Part shown: positions 13,191-30,075 of the stretch, one piece after another | Layout of the letters: each line of letters starts with the position of its first letter | How positions within the stretch are numbered: the stretch's first letter is position 1 | Source: Neocallimastix lanati (nom. inval.) | Lineage: Eukaryota; Neocallimastigomycota; Neocallimastigomycetes; Neocallimastigales; Neocallimastigaceae | Direction of reading: 5' to 3' | Assembly: GCA_016946835.1 (NCBI GenBank) | Contig: JACVTC010000041.1 | Coordinates: 981,501-1,040,000, forward strand | DNA: 58,500 nt | Position numbers and translations under genes: made by a program | Notes under the pieces: generated by a model | What the model was told of the DNA's origin: nothing | The model's database searches: none | Seen by the model: only the letters and a program-made list of their open reading frames with translations

Positions 13191-14591
13191 ATGAACATGT
13201 ATTATCCACTACTCGTTGAACCATAATATATTACTTTAGTAATTAGTGAATAATTTATGCTTTTTATTATGAAATATAAATAAAATTTTAAAAATATATA
13301 TATATTTAAGGATAATATTTTTCAATTAATTATAATATATAAGTAATTTTACATTATAATATAAATATATTTTAATACTGGTTAAATGTTTATTTCTTTA
13401 TACTTAAACATTAACATATAAAATATTAATCATTAGTAACCATAATTATAAATATACTTTTTAAGTTAACAATGAAATATTATAAATTTCTTGTTGACGT
13501 AGTTCTTAAATATTCACCATTATTAGTATTTATGAAATTTTAACTACATTGGAAATTGGAAATTTGATCTATATTTGCCAATCACATTACTACACTTCAT
13601 TGATTTGATAATATATTAAATATATATAGAAATATATAAAATGTTATTACATTTAAAAATACTTCATAAATTAAAATTAAAATTATAATAAAATGTATTA
13701 CATACTAAATACTAAATAAATGATAGATAAATAAATAATAAATAATTATAATAATAAATAAATAATAAATAACAAATAATAAATAATAAATAATAAAAAA
13801 TAAATAATAAAGAATAAAGAATAAATAAACATATAAATTATGTAACTATTATATAAATATTCATAAATAAAAAAAAAATGAATAATACAATTTTATAGTA
13901 TTATAATCTATTTTTATTATTAATAATTATAAATTATTTATAAAATTTAGTATATTCAATCTACAATATTTAAATATATTATATATATTAAGGATAATGA
14001 AATTATTAATAATTTAATAAATAATAAAGTTAAGGAAAAAAAATTTAAACTTCCTATATAATAAATATCCGCCTATGCAAAAGCATATGGAAATATGTGA
14101 CTACCTTATTTTTCCCATGCCTTGAGGAGGGAAGCTGAAAATAAGGGGGGTACACACCTGAAGTAAAAAAAAAAAAAAAAAATTCTACTCTTAAAAAAAT
14201 TATTACATTAATTATTATTTTATGTATTTTAATTAAAAAAGCATCTTTCGTGGCATTTTGTTTTCTAATAATATTACAGAAATAGAAGAAAATTATAAAA
14301 AAATATAATATATATCTTCTCATTAACACTAACGAATAGATGAATATAGAGTTCTTTTTTTTTTAGATGACATATTTAATTATAATAATAATAATAATAA
14401 TAAATTTATATAATATATTTAGTCTGTATATATTTAATTGTTCAACTCATGATCCGTATACTCAATTATAGGCAATTTTCTAATTTAAAAGTTAATAACG
14501 ATTTTCCTCCGTAATACTCAATTTCACAAAATTGACTTAAATTTTTGAGCAAATTTTTACTTATTAAAAAATAATAATTTATTTTAGGAAT
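13191..14591. other. Gene-free region with one unassigned G/C-richer patch
   Basis: Mostly A/T filler and AAATAAT-type repeats (13720-13830). A patch at about 14080-14165 (containing CCTTGAGGAGGGAAGCTG and a G6 run) has much higher G+C than its surroundings. It has no tRNA or rRNA match I can recognise and no sustained frame; it may be a piece of an insertion. Confidence 0.5.
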
Positions 14592-14664
14592 ACACGCTCA
14601 TTTAGACACCACAAAAGGTGTTGGTTCATCTTGACAGCAGGACGGTGGCTATGGAAGTCGGAAT

Positions 14665-14698
<34 letters not shown>

Positions 14699-15064
14699 TT
14701 AACTAGCCCTGAAAATGGATGGCGCTCAAGCGTGTTACTCATACCCCACCGTTAGGGTAAAAGCGAAGCTCTAACGAGTAGGAGGGCGTGGAGGTTTGTG
14801 AAGAAGCCTAGGATGTGAATCTGGGTGAAACAGCCTCTAGTGCAGATCTTGGTGGTAGTAGTAAATATTCAAATGAGAACTTTGAAGACTGGAGTGGAGA
14901 AAGGTTCCATGTGAACAGCAGTTGGACATGGGTAAGTCGATCCTAAGAGATAGGGAAACTCCGTTTTAAAGTTGAACGATTTTTCGTTCCACCTTATCAA
15001 AAGGGAATCCGGTTAATATTCCGTAACTAGGCTATGGATATTTACTACGGTAACGTAAATGAAA
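14592..15064 (+). rRNA. Partial large-subunit (25S/28S) rRNA fragment, probably a pseudogene
   Basis: The sequence follows the central conserved part of eukaryotic LSU rRNA: AAAAGGTGTTGGTTCATCT, GGAAGTCGGAATCCGCTAAG, GTGTAACAACTCACCTGCCG, CTAGCCCTGAAAATGGATGG, CTAGTGCAGATCTTGGTGGT, AAATGAGAACTTTGAAGACT, then GGGAATCCGGTTAATATTCC. It covers about 470 bases of a molecule of over 3 kb, with no 5' or 3' LSU parts and no 18S or 5.8S nearby. It is embedded in A/T-rich intergenic DNA, so it is a dispersed fragment rather than part of a functional rDNA unit. Highly conserved blocks are intact, so it is either recent or derived from a functional copy. Confidence 0.93.
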
Positions 15065-15125
15065 GATTTTTAAATTTAATTGATTAAACTTTCATTATTA
15101 CGTTCATTTTCAGATATTCGTATAT
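15032..15125. repeat. Imperfect inverted repeat at the 3' edge of the rRNA fragment
   Basis: The left arm (15032-15065) is the end of the rRNA match, and the right arm (15089-15125) is a diverged reverse complement of it. The best-paired part is AACGTAAATGAAAG against CTTTCATTATTACGTT, around a loop of about 23 bases. It suggests a fold-back or template switch at the breakpoint. Confidence 0.6.
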
Positions 15126-16439
15126 TTATTTTAAAAAAATATTATTAATAATTATTGACTTATATATTATTAAAATAAAAAAAAAATATTATTTTTATAT
15201 TAAATGGAAATAATTATTATTGAATAAATATATCGAATAGAAATAAATAAATATATAATATATATATATATTTTTTTTTTCATACATTTAAAAACTAATT
15301 AAAATATAAATAATTGTATAAAAAAAATAAATAAATATAATAAATAAAATTTTGGAAATTCTTTTTAAAAAAAATTATTTTTACTTGATTTTATGTACAA
15401 TAAAAATAAATTATTATTCATACCTCCTTAAAAAAGTTTATTATCATTGATTTATTCAATAATAATAATAGTGCAATATTTGTTTATTTATATATTGTAT
15501 TTATAAATAATAAATAATATACTAATAAAAAGACATTTAATAAAAAATAAAAATATATATAAATAAAATTAAAAGATTAATTAATGTAACTTTTAATTTT
15601 AGTAGTATAAAAATGACAAAATAAATATAAGTTACATTTATTTCTTAAAGATAAAAGAAAAAGGAACAATTAGAAGTGGATAACTTGGCAAAAATAGTAA
15701 ATAAACAAATTCATTAAAAATAACTCGGTTTAAAAGATTAAGGATATAAAGGAAATATATTAACTATAAACCTTATTACATTGTATTTCAATAATTTATC
15801 TGCTTTAAGCTATTATTATTCAGTATTATTTATTCATATTCAATGTTTTTTTTATTATTATTCAATGTTATTTATTATTATTTATAATTATTGATAATTA
15901 TTCATCATTATTTATTATTATTATTATTATTTAATATTTATTATTATTTATTATTATTTATTATTATTTATTAATATTTATTATTATTTATTATTTATTG
16001 CTATTTATTTATTATTTATTAATCATTTATTTATTTTTTATACATGATGTTACGTCCTTTAATTTATGCTTATATTGAAAAAATAAAGTATTTTAAATTT
16101 AATTAATTTTTCAATTTTATTTAATAATAAAACATATACTTTTTTTTTTTAATTGGTTTATTAATCATTAAGATATCTATCATAACTTTTATTATTTATT
16201 TTATCATATTTTAAAAATACACTAATTCTCTTTAATTCTATAATTTTTTAGATAAAAATAATAAAGAATAATAAATTTATTAATTGATGAATTAGAATTA
16301 TAAACTTATAAATGATTAAAATACTGTTATATATAATATATTATATTAATATAAAAATAAAATGATAAATATAAGCAAACAAAATATAAATATACAATAT
16401 AGAAAAAATTATATTTTTTTTTCAATATTTAAAACAAAA
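15126..16439. other. Gene-free A/T-rich region
   Basis: Includes TTATTA-type repeats at about 15840-16030. A short open stretch at about 15655-15715 (KKKEQLEVDNLAKIVNKQIH, then stop) might be a coding crumb, but I cannot assign it. Nothing else is visible. Confidence 0.55.
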
Positions 16440-16797
16440 TGAATATGAATTTACAAATTTAAAAATGAGAAAATTCATGATATAAATGAACTATATGAGC
16501 TTGTTTCATACGTAATGAAAAATCAATAAGTTATAAATTAATGATTAAATATATTAATATGCATCATTTGTTTTTGAACTTAAACTTCATAAACCAAGTA
16601 TATTCATTTCTTTTTATTTCTTAAAAAAAAAAAAAAAGGAATATATTGAATGTAGATAAAAATAAAACAAAATTGAAAACTAATGACCATTACTTTGAAT
16701 CTAAAAGCTAGTAATTATAAAAGTAAATGGATTATTTCGAAAATCATAATTTAATTGTTAAACTTTATCAAAATAAAATAAAATAAAATAAAATAAA

Positions 16798-16832
<35 letters not shown>

Positions 16833-17990
16833 AGAAAATATCTATTTTTACTTAGTATTAAAAAATTGTTAATTAAATATACTAATGAGCATAATATAAT
16901 TTTAGACTAAATGAAAAATAATAATAACAAAATTTACTTCCAATTTTATGCTAATCATGAAAAATAAAATTTCTGATGTATTATACAAATAAATATAATA
17001 TATTTTTTGATAGTAATAAAAATAATTAATGATCTTTTTTCTTGTACGATATTATATGATATAAAAGGATATGAAATAATAAAGTTAATATTGGATTATG
17101 ACAATAAAAATAATACAACTTTAATAATAGGTATTGTAAATTACGTATGGTTTTATATCCATTTTTATATAGTATTTATGAAAATAATCAAAATGATTTT
17201 TGATTATGCATATAAAAAAAATTTTGATTTTCAGTTTAGAAAAAAGATAATAAAGAGAATACTCCTTTATTTAAAAATAATTATTCATTATTAATTAACA
17301 TTCTTTTGAAAAATGGATTAGAATTATTAATATTATTGTATTTAAAATCATATTGAACGTAATATACAGGTAGTATTTAAACGTACAAAATAAATAAAAT
17401 TAATATTCAATTATATATATATATATAATCGAAAATAATTTAATAGGTAATTGTTCTCTTTTTTTAAAGTATGAAATTAATTGATATAAATTTAATTGAA
17501 AAATTATTGATTTATAGTATTAAAAAAACTTTGACATTACTCAAAAAATAAAAAAACATTTATTATTTTAATAATATCGATATGGTTAATATATTAATAG
17601 ATTAAACCAATAAAAATAATATAGTTTTAGAAATTAATGAAAAAGGTAATAACAAGAATTTTCCAATTTTATAACAATAAGTAGAAATATTCTGATGACC
17701 AAATAAATAATTAATTATGTCATTGAGAATAAAATTACTATATTAGATATAGAAAAAAAAATAATGGAAAATAATATATATATATATATATATTATTTAT
17801 CAATTATTATTTGAAATTGTAATAATATTATTACTAATATAATAATATGATTTTTGAAAACAAGAACTATATCCTTATAAGTTACATAAAAATATATTCA
17901 ATCACTATTATATTCTGAAATGTATTATTAAGATATATATAATCATAAAATGAAAAAATAAAAATGTATTAATTAAACTATGTAAAGATA
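16440..17990 (+). pseudogene. Decayed ankyrin-repeat gene of the long-unit gut-fungal type
   Basis: Scattered plus-strand fragments share one ankyrin-like pattern: KIHDINELYELVSYVMKNQ near 16470-16530, ENHNLIVKLYQN near 16735, YEIIKLILDYDNKNN near 17065-17115, IIKMIFDYAYKKN near 17185-17220, and VNILID-stop-TNKNNIVLEINEKG near 17585-17645. The pattern of a hydrophobic helix, then D-YA-NKNN, then an acidic EINEKG turn recalls the ankyrin proteins I associate with anaerobic gut fungi. Multiple stops and frameshifts separate the pieces and A/T filler interrupts them, so no product is possible. Boundaries are approximate. The similarity judgement is mine, from remembered proteins. Confidence 0.6.
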
Positions 17991-19795
17991 TTATTTAATT
18001 TTTTTTTTTTTTAAAAAAAAAAAAAATAAGTTAATTAACCAAGAACTATTTTTAAATAATAAATAAAAAAAAATTTTTTTTGAATTATTTATTGTATTTA
18101 ATAAGAGTTTGTAATGTGATGAAATGAATCAGTAATTGCTAAGAATAATTATTATTATAAAGAATTTGTAAGATATGTATGAAATGAATCAGTAATTGCT
18201 AAGAATAATTATAATATAAATTATTATTTATAATTAATAAATATTATGTTTTAAAACAGTTATTTAAAAATTGAATGATAATAATTAGTAAATGAATTAA
18301 AATTTTATTTAATTAATTAAAAAGAATATAAATTATATTTTAATTTATCCTATTTTTTTAATTTTTTTATTAAATTTTTTTATTAATTAAATATTTTCCT
18401 TTTTATTCATAATTAAACTCTAAATAAAAGTTTCAAAATAATTGTTTAATAATATATATTTTTTTTAAAAAAGTTAAATTTATATTAAAATTAATATATA
18501 TATGTTTTTTTATTATTTTTGTGTATAATTAATTATTAACTTAATTATTAATCAACATATATTTATGTAAATAATGCATATATTTTAGTTAATTCTAAAG
18601 ATTGACATAGATGTATATTAATACTTTTTCTTTTTTCCTTTTTCAGATTTTTTAATTAAATTAAAATTAAAATTTTAATATTAATATTGTTCCTATGTAT
18701 TTATTAATAATCTTTAACGTATAAATTTTAATTATTTTTTATTTTTCTCCAATAAAAGTAAAACATAATAAGGGTTAGTTTTAAAAATTTTATTATAATT
18801 CTGGCTTATGGTATTTCTTCTCTACTAAATTATCTAAAAATCTTTTAATTTATGATGTAATTTATACTATAATATATAATACAATGAATAAATTCAAAAT
18901 AATTTAATTTTAAAATTTCTCTTTTTAGATTCTATTAATTATTATTTAATTAATAAATATCAACAAATTATTTATATTTTTTTTGTACCTGTACAGACAA
19001 CACATCAAGAATGGGCAATAAAAAGACTATTTTATGAATTAATTTTAATATTATTATATATAAATACACTTTTTTATTAAATAATATAATTATAGTCCCA
19101 TATATATATTTTTATTTTTAACATATAGTAAATTAATTATAATCATTATAATTTAATATTAATTTATACCTTATAAATTTATATCATCATTATTTAAAAT
19201 TATTCTACTGTGTGTTTTATTATATTTTTTTTTTTTAATTCATAATAATTTTATAATACAATTAATGAAAATATTAAATGAATATCTTTTTTTAAAATAT
19301 AATTTATTTAATCCTTTAATTAAATTATTAATTTAAAAATAGTTCTATTACTGCTTTTTATTATTATTATTATTTAATAAAATAAAATAATAAAATATAA
19401 CAATATCATTTTATCAAAATTTCAAAATTCAAAAAACATAAAATAATTATTTATATGGATAATTACATACTGAAAATAATTATTTATATGGAATAATTAC
19501 ATAAAACTGAAATAATTTATATATAACTTAAAATTATAAAATTTTCATTCTTTTCATTCTATATATTAATATATATAAATATATTATTAATAAATAATCT
19601 ATATATTAGTTAAATATATTATATATATGGTTATATAAATTGTAGATAAAACATATTTATTTTTTATTAAATTAAAATTATATATTAATTAATATTATTT
19701 TTAATTACTGGCTCAATTATTTGAAATTATTTTAATTATATATAAAATGTAAATTTTTCAACTTCCAATTTTTAACTTTATTTTAATTATTTTAG

Positions 19796-19827
<32 letters not shown>

Positions 19828-21120
19828 TAATACATTGTGAATTTAAAATCTTTTTATATTTATTTATACTATTAATATTCAAATTTTCTTAATTTAAAAA
19901 AAATAATAATAATAATAATAATTTATATTAAATAAAACAAGGATATAAATAAAGCTATTTAAAGATAAATTTTAAATGAAATAGCTTTATATATTTAAAT
20001 GCAATCAGTAGATTTATGCTAGACATACTGAATATTATAGATAGAAATAAAAATTTACATTAAATTGATGATATAAAAGGCACTATAATATTAAATGAAT
20101 AAATATTAAGTATATAAATAAACTTATTAATATTATATTTTTTATATAAATAATAAATATATTATCAGTATAAATATTATAGGAATGCTAGATATTTTTA
20201 ACAATTGAAATTTTTTTATATCACATAAATATATTAATATTAAAATTATATTTGAAATATAATAAAAATTAAAAAGTATTATAAAAAAAAATATTTAAAT
20301 GTTAAATTTCTAAATTTTAAAGAAGAACATTAAAAATAAAAACAAAAGAGAACAAAATATTTTTTTTTTTTTTTTTTTTTTTTTTGTAAACTTAAACATT
20401 AATATACCTATAAATATATAATAAATATATAATAAATAATTAAAAAAAAAAGGAAATAGAATAAATATTTTTTATATTAAAAATAATAAAGAACATAAAA
20501 AATAAAACAAAAGAAAACAAAATAAGTTTCTTTTATAAACTTAAAATCAAAAAAAAAAAAAAAAAAAAAAGATAGAATTTTAATTTAAGCCTTTATAAAT
20601 GTATATTGGTGTAAATTGTCTTGTTTTGTGTTTTGTTTTTATTTTTTTATTTTTAATTTATTTAGAGTAATTATAAACTTTTTTAACATAAAAAATTAAA
20701 TTTATTTAATTATCTATTTATTATTACTATTTTATTATTTTTTTTTTTTTATTTAATATTTAATTTTATTTAATATTTAATTTTGTTTTAAAAATATTTA
20801 TTTTAAAATTACTAATATTTGAACGTTTTCTATATTTTCAAGAAATAAAAATAAAATAGAATGAAATTAAATCAATATATTTTATTACTTTAATATTCAC
20901 TAATTGATATATTATAATTATATAATGTAATTATATAATGTAGTTCAAATGTTAATTTAAAATTAATAAAAAAAAATATATATAGATTTAAAATATTTAT
21001 TATATATAATTAATACATTTATAATTTAAAAATATAAGATATAAATTAATAAAAGTATATTTCATAAAAGTATATTTCTTTATTAATAAAAAGAAAAGTA
21101 GTACTAACAACAACAACAAC
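17991..21120. other. Long gene-free A/T-rich region
   Basis: Besides the duplication at 18121-18212, a second tandem pair (TAATTATTTATATGG-AATTACATA) sits at about 19442-19505. A 10-bp perfect hairpin (AAAGCTATTT with AAATAGCTTT) lies at 19951-19988. A stretch at 18989-19080 reads TTHQEWAIKRLFYEL after a good-looking acceptor (GTACCTGTACAG), but no partner exon was found. No gene is supported. Confidence 0.6.
18121..18212 (+). repeat. Short tandem duplication, 60-bp period
   Basis: The 32-base string starting GAAATGAATCAGTAATTGCT occurs identically at 18121-18152 and 18181-18212. The 28 bases between the two copies are not obviously duplicated elsewhere. Confidence 0.9.
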
Positions 21121-23850
<2,730 letters not shown>

Positions 23851-23935
23851 AAACTATTTTATAACTTAAAATATTATTCCTTTTATATATGCATATATAA
23901 ATTTAATTATATATAATTTTTATCATTTTTATCTC

Positions 23936-23967
<32 letters not shown>

Positions 23968-24017
23968 TCCGTAATAAAATATAAAATATATATTATATAT
24001 TTATGTTTAAAATAATA

Positions 24018-24050
<33 letters not shown>

Positions 24051-24812
24051 CATTATTTTTTTTTTTTTTTTTTTTTTACATTAAATTATGATTTTATTTA
24101 TTTAAATTAAAATATATAAATGTTAGCTTAAATAATTTTTTATTAATACTACTTTAAATATAATATATTTAAGTATTGTATTAAAAATATTTCATCATCA
24201 TATTTATGTATATATATAATGAATATATCATACATTTATATAAGTTATTTAATAGGTGAAATTAAAAGATAAAAATAATAAAAAGCAATAAAAAATATAA
24301 TTAATATTAATAATAAACAAACAAACAAACAAACAAACAAACAAAAAAAAAAAAAAAAAAAAAAGTAAATTTTATACCCTCTTTAGATAATTGAGAAAAT
24401 AATAAAAAAAAAAAAAAAAACTTTTTTATATAAAATATTATTTATTTATGAAAATAAATAATATCTAATATTATTATTTATTATTTTTTTTTTTTTATTG
24501 AAATTCATAAGTAAATGGTTTAATACAATTAAAAATAAATAAATTAATAAATGGTAATATTAAATGTATTTTTTTTTTATTGTTATTTTTTTATTATTAT
24601 TACTATTTTATAAAATATAAAACTAATTAAATAAAAATTTAAATCTCAAAAAAAGTAAAAAAAAAAAAATAAAAATAAAAAATAAAAAATATCATAAAAT
24701 ACTATTGGAAATAAAATACAGTAAAAATTGCTATTAAAATTATTATTAAATCTTTTATTTACTCATTTATTTATTTATTTATTTATGTATTTATGTACAT
24801 TTATTTTTTGTA
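23851..24812. other. Gene-free A/T-rich region
   Basis: Contains a (TTA)n run (24018-24050), long poly-A and poly-T runs, and an (AAAC)n array (24317-24344). It includes the presumed 3' UTR of the preceding gene. No coding segment is visible. Confidence 0.7.
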
Positions 24813-25339
24813 TTGAGTGCTCTTCTTGGCGGGCGTTCAATATATGAAAAAACTAAACTTAATGATGGGGAACAAAGACAATTAGTTGACAATACTTTTA
24901 AACAAAGTTCAACTTCATCGACTATTCCGTATTTTGTGGGGATTACGGAGTTTCTAACAAACATAATACTATTAATTTGTCGATCTTTTAGATTGATAAT
25001 GAAATGGTATTCTATTGAATCTATTGAAAATACCGTTGCTAAGAACGTCAATGTCGAAATGATATAACATGGATTTTCACCTCCCTGTGAAAGATCGGAT
25101 ACAGATTCGTTTTGATAACACTAATACTGAAATTATTAATCGCAATAATGTACTCTGTGTTATCATCAATGAATGGGAAAAGTTAGAAATTATTGCTTCT
25201 AACGCACTTTTATAATTATATAAAATATAATCTATCATTTCATGTATTTTATTTTATTTTTTTTTTTTTTTAATTTAAATCATGTAATTTTATTATTATT
25301 ATAAATTAAATAAAGTTATTCTCTTAGCCAAAAAAAAAA
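24813..25339 (+). mobile_element. 5'-truncated LINE 3' end, degenerate
   Basis: Begins with a frame reading SALLGGRS, then GEQRQLVDN, matching LLGGT and GEQRHLNEL near 2640-2700 of the longer LINE. It continues through EFLTNII and VAKNVNVEMI to a stop, followed by a related 3' UTR and a short A10 tail at 25330-25339. It closely resembles the 3' part of the copy at 7262-8225. Relative to that copy, several differences are G-to-A or C-to-T changes, including in the otherwise conserved GAGCGTCGACGTCG block (here GAACGTCAATGTCG at 25043). No convincing target-site duplication was seen. Confidence 0.85.
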
Positions 25340-25390
25340 GTGCATATATTTATGTATTTTTGTCTAGGAATAAATTTTATTTATTAATAT

Positions 25391-25421
<31 letters not shown>

Positions 25422-25769
25422 CATATGAAAATATTATTCTAAATAGATTTGCCCATCAGTCAATAGAAAAAACAGGAGACCCTTTCGTCCTCTAAACTCG
25501 TCATCTAATTTTTTTTTTTATTATTATTTTTTTTTTTTAAATATTAAACTTTAATATATACACATAACTAATAATACTTTTGTATATATATTTTATATTA
25601 GGAATAAACTTTATTAAAATAAAACAAAACAAAAACAAAAATATATGAAAATAAATTAAATAATTTTTTTTTCTTTTTACATTAATATTAAAAAAAAAAA
25701 AAAAAAAAAAAAAAGATTGTTATGAACGTTATGGAGTTTCTAGGATGAAATGGACTCAAACTCTTCCCA
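25340..25769. other. Gene-free region with small G/C-richer patches
   Basis: A patch at about 25447-25508 (GCCCATCAGTC, GGAGACCCTTTCGTCC) stands out in base composition, but it shows no RNA gene structure or sustained frame. Long A and T runs fill the rest. Confidence 0.5.
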
Positions 25770-26230
25770 TTCTCATTCATTGATAATAATTCCTTGTAGA
25801 TAAAATTATCATTCGAAATCTGTATCAAAATTTCTTCTTTGGTTTATCGTTTCGACGGTTTGATGGTAAAACAAATTGATTCATAGAGTAAAAAAAAAAA
25901 AAGACAACTAATCGCAAAAAGGCATAAACATTAGTAAGGAATTCCATAAGTCCTATAAAATATGAAATAGGGGAAAAGAAGAAGACTCTCCTCTCGAAGG
26001 TGATTGAAAGGTATTATTAATAAAACGTTTTCTTTATATACAAATGCATTAAAAAAAAAAAAAAAAAAATTAATACTTTCATCAAAATCTTCTTCTTTAT
26101 TATCAGGAATGTTCAATGACATTCTCTTGAACCCCAGAGAAAAATTAATAAAAATTCCATTAACAAATTGAGTGAAGTTTGGCTTAAATTCTTCAAATTT
26201 AGGAAATAAAAGTATCCAGTATCCAGTATA
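25770..26230 (-). pseudogene. Unassigned coding relic
   Basis: On the minus strand an open stretch from about 26230 reads FPKFEEFKPNFTQFVNGIFI, then SLGFKRMSLNIPDNKEEDFD. A run of Phe coded by an expanded T tract (about 26050-26069) follows, then NAFVYKENVLLIIPFNHLRE up to a stop at 25931. Beyond this, broken pieces such as PSNRRNDKPKKKF and NFDTDFE suggest the same gene continuing with frameshifts. I do not recognise the family. The ordinary amino-acid composition on the minus strand contrasts with the surrounding filler, so it looks like a dead gene. Confidence 0.4.
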
Positions 26231-26592
26231 TCTTTAAACTTTCCACTATATATTATTATTCTTAATAAATAACATTATGTTAATATGAAAAAATGATCAG
26301 TAATAAAATAAAAATATGATTTAATAAAAAATATTTTTTTTTTAAATAGCCGTAATTATTGCAAACTTTAATCTTTATTTATTTATTTATTTAATACAAA
26401 ATAAAAAAAAAAAAAACACTATATTATTTATAAATTAAAATTAAATAAAATTAATAACAAAAAATAGGAATAGTGAAAAAAATTTTTTTATTATTTATTT
26501 TTTTATTTTTATTTCTTTTATTAATAATGATAGGTAATTAATTATATATATTTATAATATAAAATATATATTACTAATTTTTTTCTTTTTTT

Positions 26593-26646
<54 letters not shown>

Positions 26647-26949
26647 TATTATTTTGAATAAATAATTAAATATTCTAATATTATATAGTAATTTTTCATA
26701 TATAATATTTATTATTATTATTATTATTTTATTTTATATATATATAAATATATTACATATATATATTTTTGTTTTTTGTTTTTTTGTTTTTTAGTTTTTT
26801 AGTTTTTGTTTTTTTTTGTTTTTTTTTATTTTTGTTTTTTGTTTTTATAAATATTTTATTTATAAAATGAATAGATCAAAATTAGTAAGTGTTAACCTAT
26901 AGATTAAAAAAAAAATTATTCCTATTCAGTGAAACCTTATTCTTTAAAG

Positions 26950-26980
<31 letters not shown>

Positions 26981-27232
26981 TAAAAAAATAAAATAAAATA
27001 AAAAAAATTTTTTTTCTTCTCTTTTAAGTTTTATTTTTTTTTGTTATTCTATAAGTTATGTTTTATTTCTTTTAATTTTTATTTTTATAAATTATAAATT
27101 AAAAACTATTTTATATAATTATAATAAAAAAAATATTAAAAATATTTATAAAGAATAACAATGATAAATTTTTATAAATTTCACATAAAAACATATTAAT
27201 TATTTTTCCTTTTAATATAAATATCATTTAAT
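26231..27232. other. Gene-free A/T-rich region downstream of NAP1
   Basis: Includes a T tract of about 56 bases (26590-26645), a run of T-rich (GTTTTTT)-like repeats (26765-26845) and A tracts. It contains the NAP1 3' UTR next to 27233. No gene is visible. Confidence 0.7.
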
Positions 27233-29897
27233 TTATTGTTGTTTGCATTCCGGATTTTGAGCTGGTTCATTTAAATTCTATTTAATATTAATATTATTAT
27301 TATTATTATTAAAAATTATTATAAATAAAATAAAATTAAAAAAGTATTATTTAATAAAAATATTAAAACCAAATTATTTATTATTTTTTAAATATAAATT
27401 TTTCTTTAAAAACAATAAAAAAATAAAACAATTGTATAATTATTATTTATATTATTAATATTAGATAATTTATTTTATGATTTAGTTCATTACCTTAGCA
27501 TTTTCAGCATCATCAACATCTTCATCATCGTCTTCATCTTCTTCATCATCATAACCATCATATTCATCAGAATCAAATTCAGCTTCTTCAAACTCTAAAG
27601 CTTTACCAGTAAACCAATCAACAGCATATGGAATAATTTTATCTTTTATTATTTCTCCAACTTCATAATCAGCTTCTAACTTGTTATCTAATTCTTGCAT
27701 CTATTGATGATTATTATTTTTTAATTATTATTAATAAAATGAAAAATATTATATATATATATATATTTTTTTTTTGGTAAATATATCATTCTTAAAAAAA
27801 GGAAAATAATTATCAAATAAAATAAATATATATATAAATTTAAAATAATAATTACTTCATCTTCATCCATTTCAAGAGCTTCATCTGGAATTACTGGTGG
27901 GTTAAAGAAAGAGAAGAAAGTTTCAGCTGGAATGGTTCTCTTAATAATACGAGTTTGGTTGGTACCCTTTCTTCTTTGCTTCTTAGTTTCAACAGTAACA
28001 GTTAAATTTTTACCTTCATTCCAATTGATTTCGCAACTAATATCATTTTATAATTATAATTTTTCAAATTATTATTTAAAAAATTATTTAATACTTTATA
28101 TAAAAAATTTAAATTAAAAATAAAAATTACCCTTCTGCCTTGCCATCAATAATATTTCCATAATCACCAGTATTTTCTAATCTATAAATTTTGGTTAATA
28201 CTTTATTAGTGAAGTATTCATTTTCATTAAAGAAGAAAGATAATTTAAATCCCTATCAATTTCAAAATAATAATAATAATAATAGCATTAACATTAATAT
28301 TAAATTTTAGTTATTATAATTATTATAATTTATTATTATAAATATATTATATATCACTTTGATTCACAATACATTTATAATAATAAATTATTATTGAGTA
28401 ATAACTTACATCAGAATCATCTAAGTAATTTAATTGAATATCAGTTAAAGCTTTTAATGGTTCTTCATCTCTTTCAGTAATTAATTCAGCAATAATAGCA
28501 TTAGTCTTTAAACAAGTTAACCAGAATTCTGGAATACCCTTTACTGGATCTGCAGATGGCTTTTCATCTTTTTTTTCTCCTGGTTTTTCTTCAGTATCCT
28601 AATATTTTAATATATAATTAATTTTTTTTGTTCATATCAATACATAATTATATTTTTAATTCCATTTCCTTAATTTCCTTTATATTTGATAATTACTTCA
28701 TCCATATCACTGTCTTCTCTTTCACATTCAGCATCAGTTGGTTCAACCTTACCATTGATAATAGAAGAACGCTATTTCAAATTTTAATAATTATAAATTT
28801 TATTAATTTAATATTATTTGATAAATAGACATGATTTTCTACTATATTTTCGTTATTAAATGGTATCAATACCTTTTCAAATAAAGGTTGGTAGATCTTT
28901 AAATACTTCTTTTCTAATTCAGCTAATTCTGCTCTGTATTCTTTTTCATGCTTCAATTGTTCAGACTTTCAAAATAATAAAATGTATCATATTCATTTAA
29001 TATATTTATTTAATAATAATAATAATAAAATAAAAAAAATAAATAAAATATATGCTTACTTGTATGTTCTTTAAAGCCTTAATTCTTCTTTTAACTATTT
29101 TAATGAATTTTAAAAATTTAAATAATTTAAAACTTAAAATTAATACTATTTTTATAAAAATTAATTATAAGTAAAATAATTTATACCTTCTGGTGGTAAT
29201 GATTCAATATAGCCTGATTGTCTACCAACTAAACTGCCTAAACGACCTTGAATGGCATTAAGAAGTTCTGGGTTATTGGCAAAAATGTTTTCTAAAAAAT
29301 AATGAAAATAATATTAATATTTCCGAGAATTCATTTACTTTTTAATAAAACGTATTAATTAACAAAACTAAATTTTGGAATTATACAATAAAATTTCATA
29401 ATCAATTTTACTAATTATTAATCTTTAATCTATATCAACAATAGCAAATTATTTTTTAGAAAAAGAAAAAAAAAACTTATGAACATATTATTTTATAATC
29501 TTTTTTAAAATTACTTTCATAATTAAACCATTTTTTTTTTATAAATATTAATTAAAGTCTTTATATATCACTTATTTTACTCTTTGTTTATTATAAAAAA
29601 CAAGTTTAATATATTTAGATATTATATTATTTTTAATCTCCAATTTATAATTGAATCCTTTTTCTATCCAAGAGTATATTATAATAACTTTATTATAATA
29701 ATATTATTATTTTTTCCTTAATTTTTATATTATTTTTAATAACAAATATATTAAAAAATTGAATTTTATTTTATTTTTTTTTAAATAGATTACTATCGAC
29801 CTTTTTTTATAAATTTATATATTTACATAAATTTATATGTTTAATACTAATTAATCATTTTTTTTTTTTTCTTAATTATTTTTTTACCTGTTTCCAT
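27233..29897 (-). CDS. NAP1: Nucleosome assembly protein 1 (NAP1)
   Basis: Histone H2A-H2B chaperone that shuttles between cytoplasm and nucleus. Ten minus-strand exons join in frame: 29897-29888, 29291-29187, 29094-29060, 28965-28873, 28771-28697, 28598-28410, 28252-28131, 28036-27856, 27700-27494 and 27277-27233, giving 353 residues. Recognisable parts are the N-terminal NPELLNAIQGRLGSLVG and YIESLPPEVKRRIKALKNIQ, the long helix (EYRAELAELEKKYLKIYQPL), the NAP core (IPEFWLTCLKTN, YFTNKVLTKIY, then ETFFSFFNPP), an acidic C-terminal stretch, and the final CKQQ. That ending is a CaaX-type prenylation box also present at the end of animal NAP1 proteins. The first exon is only 10 bp and its intron is 596 bp; the other introns are 92-216 bp. 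Confidence 0.96.
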
Positions 29898-30020
29898 TAT
29901 TTATTCAAAATAAAATATATATATAAGATAAATATATATAATTAATAATTTAGATTTTATTTTCTTTTGTTAAGTTTTAATATATTAACAAAATATTTAT
30001 TGAAAATCGCAAAGGAAAAA

Positions 30021-30075
<55 letters not shown>
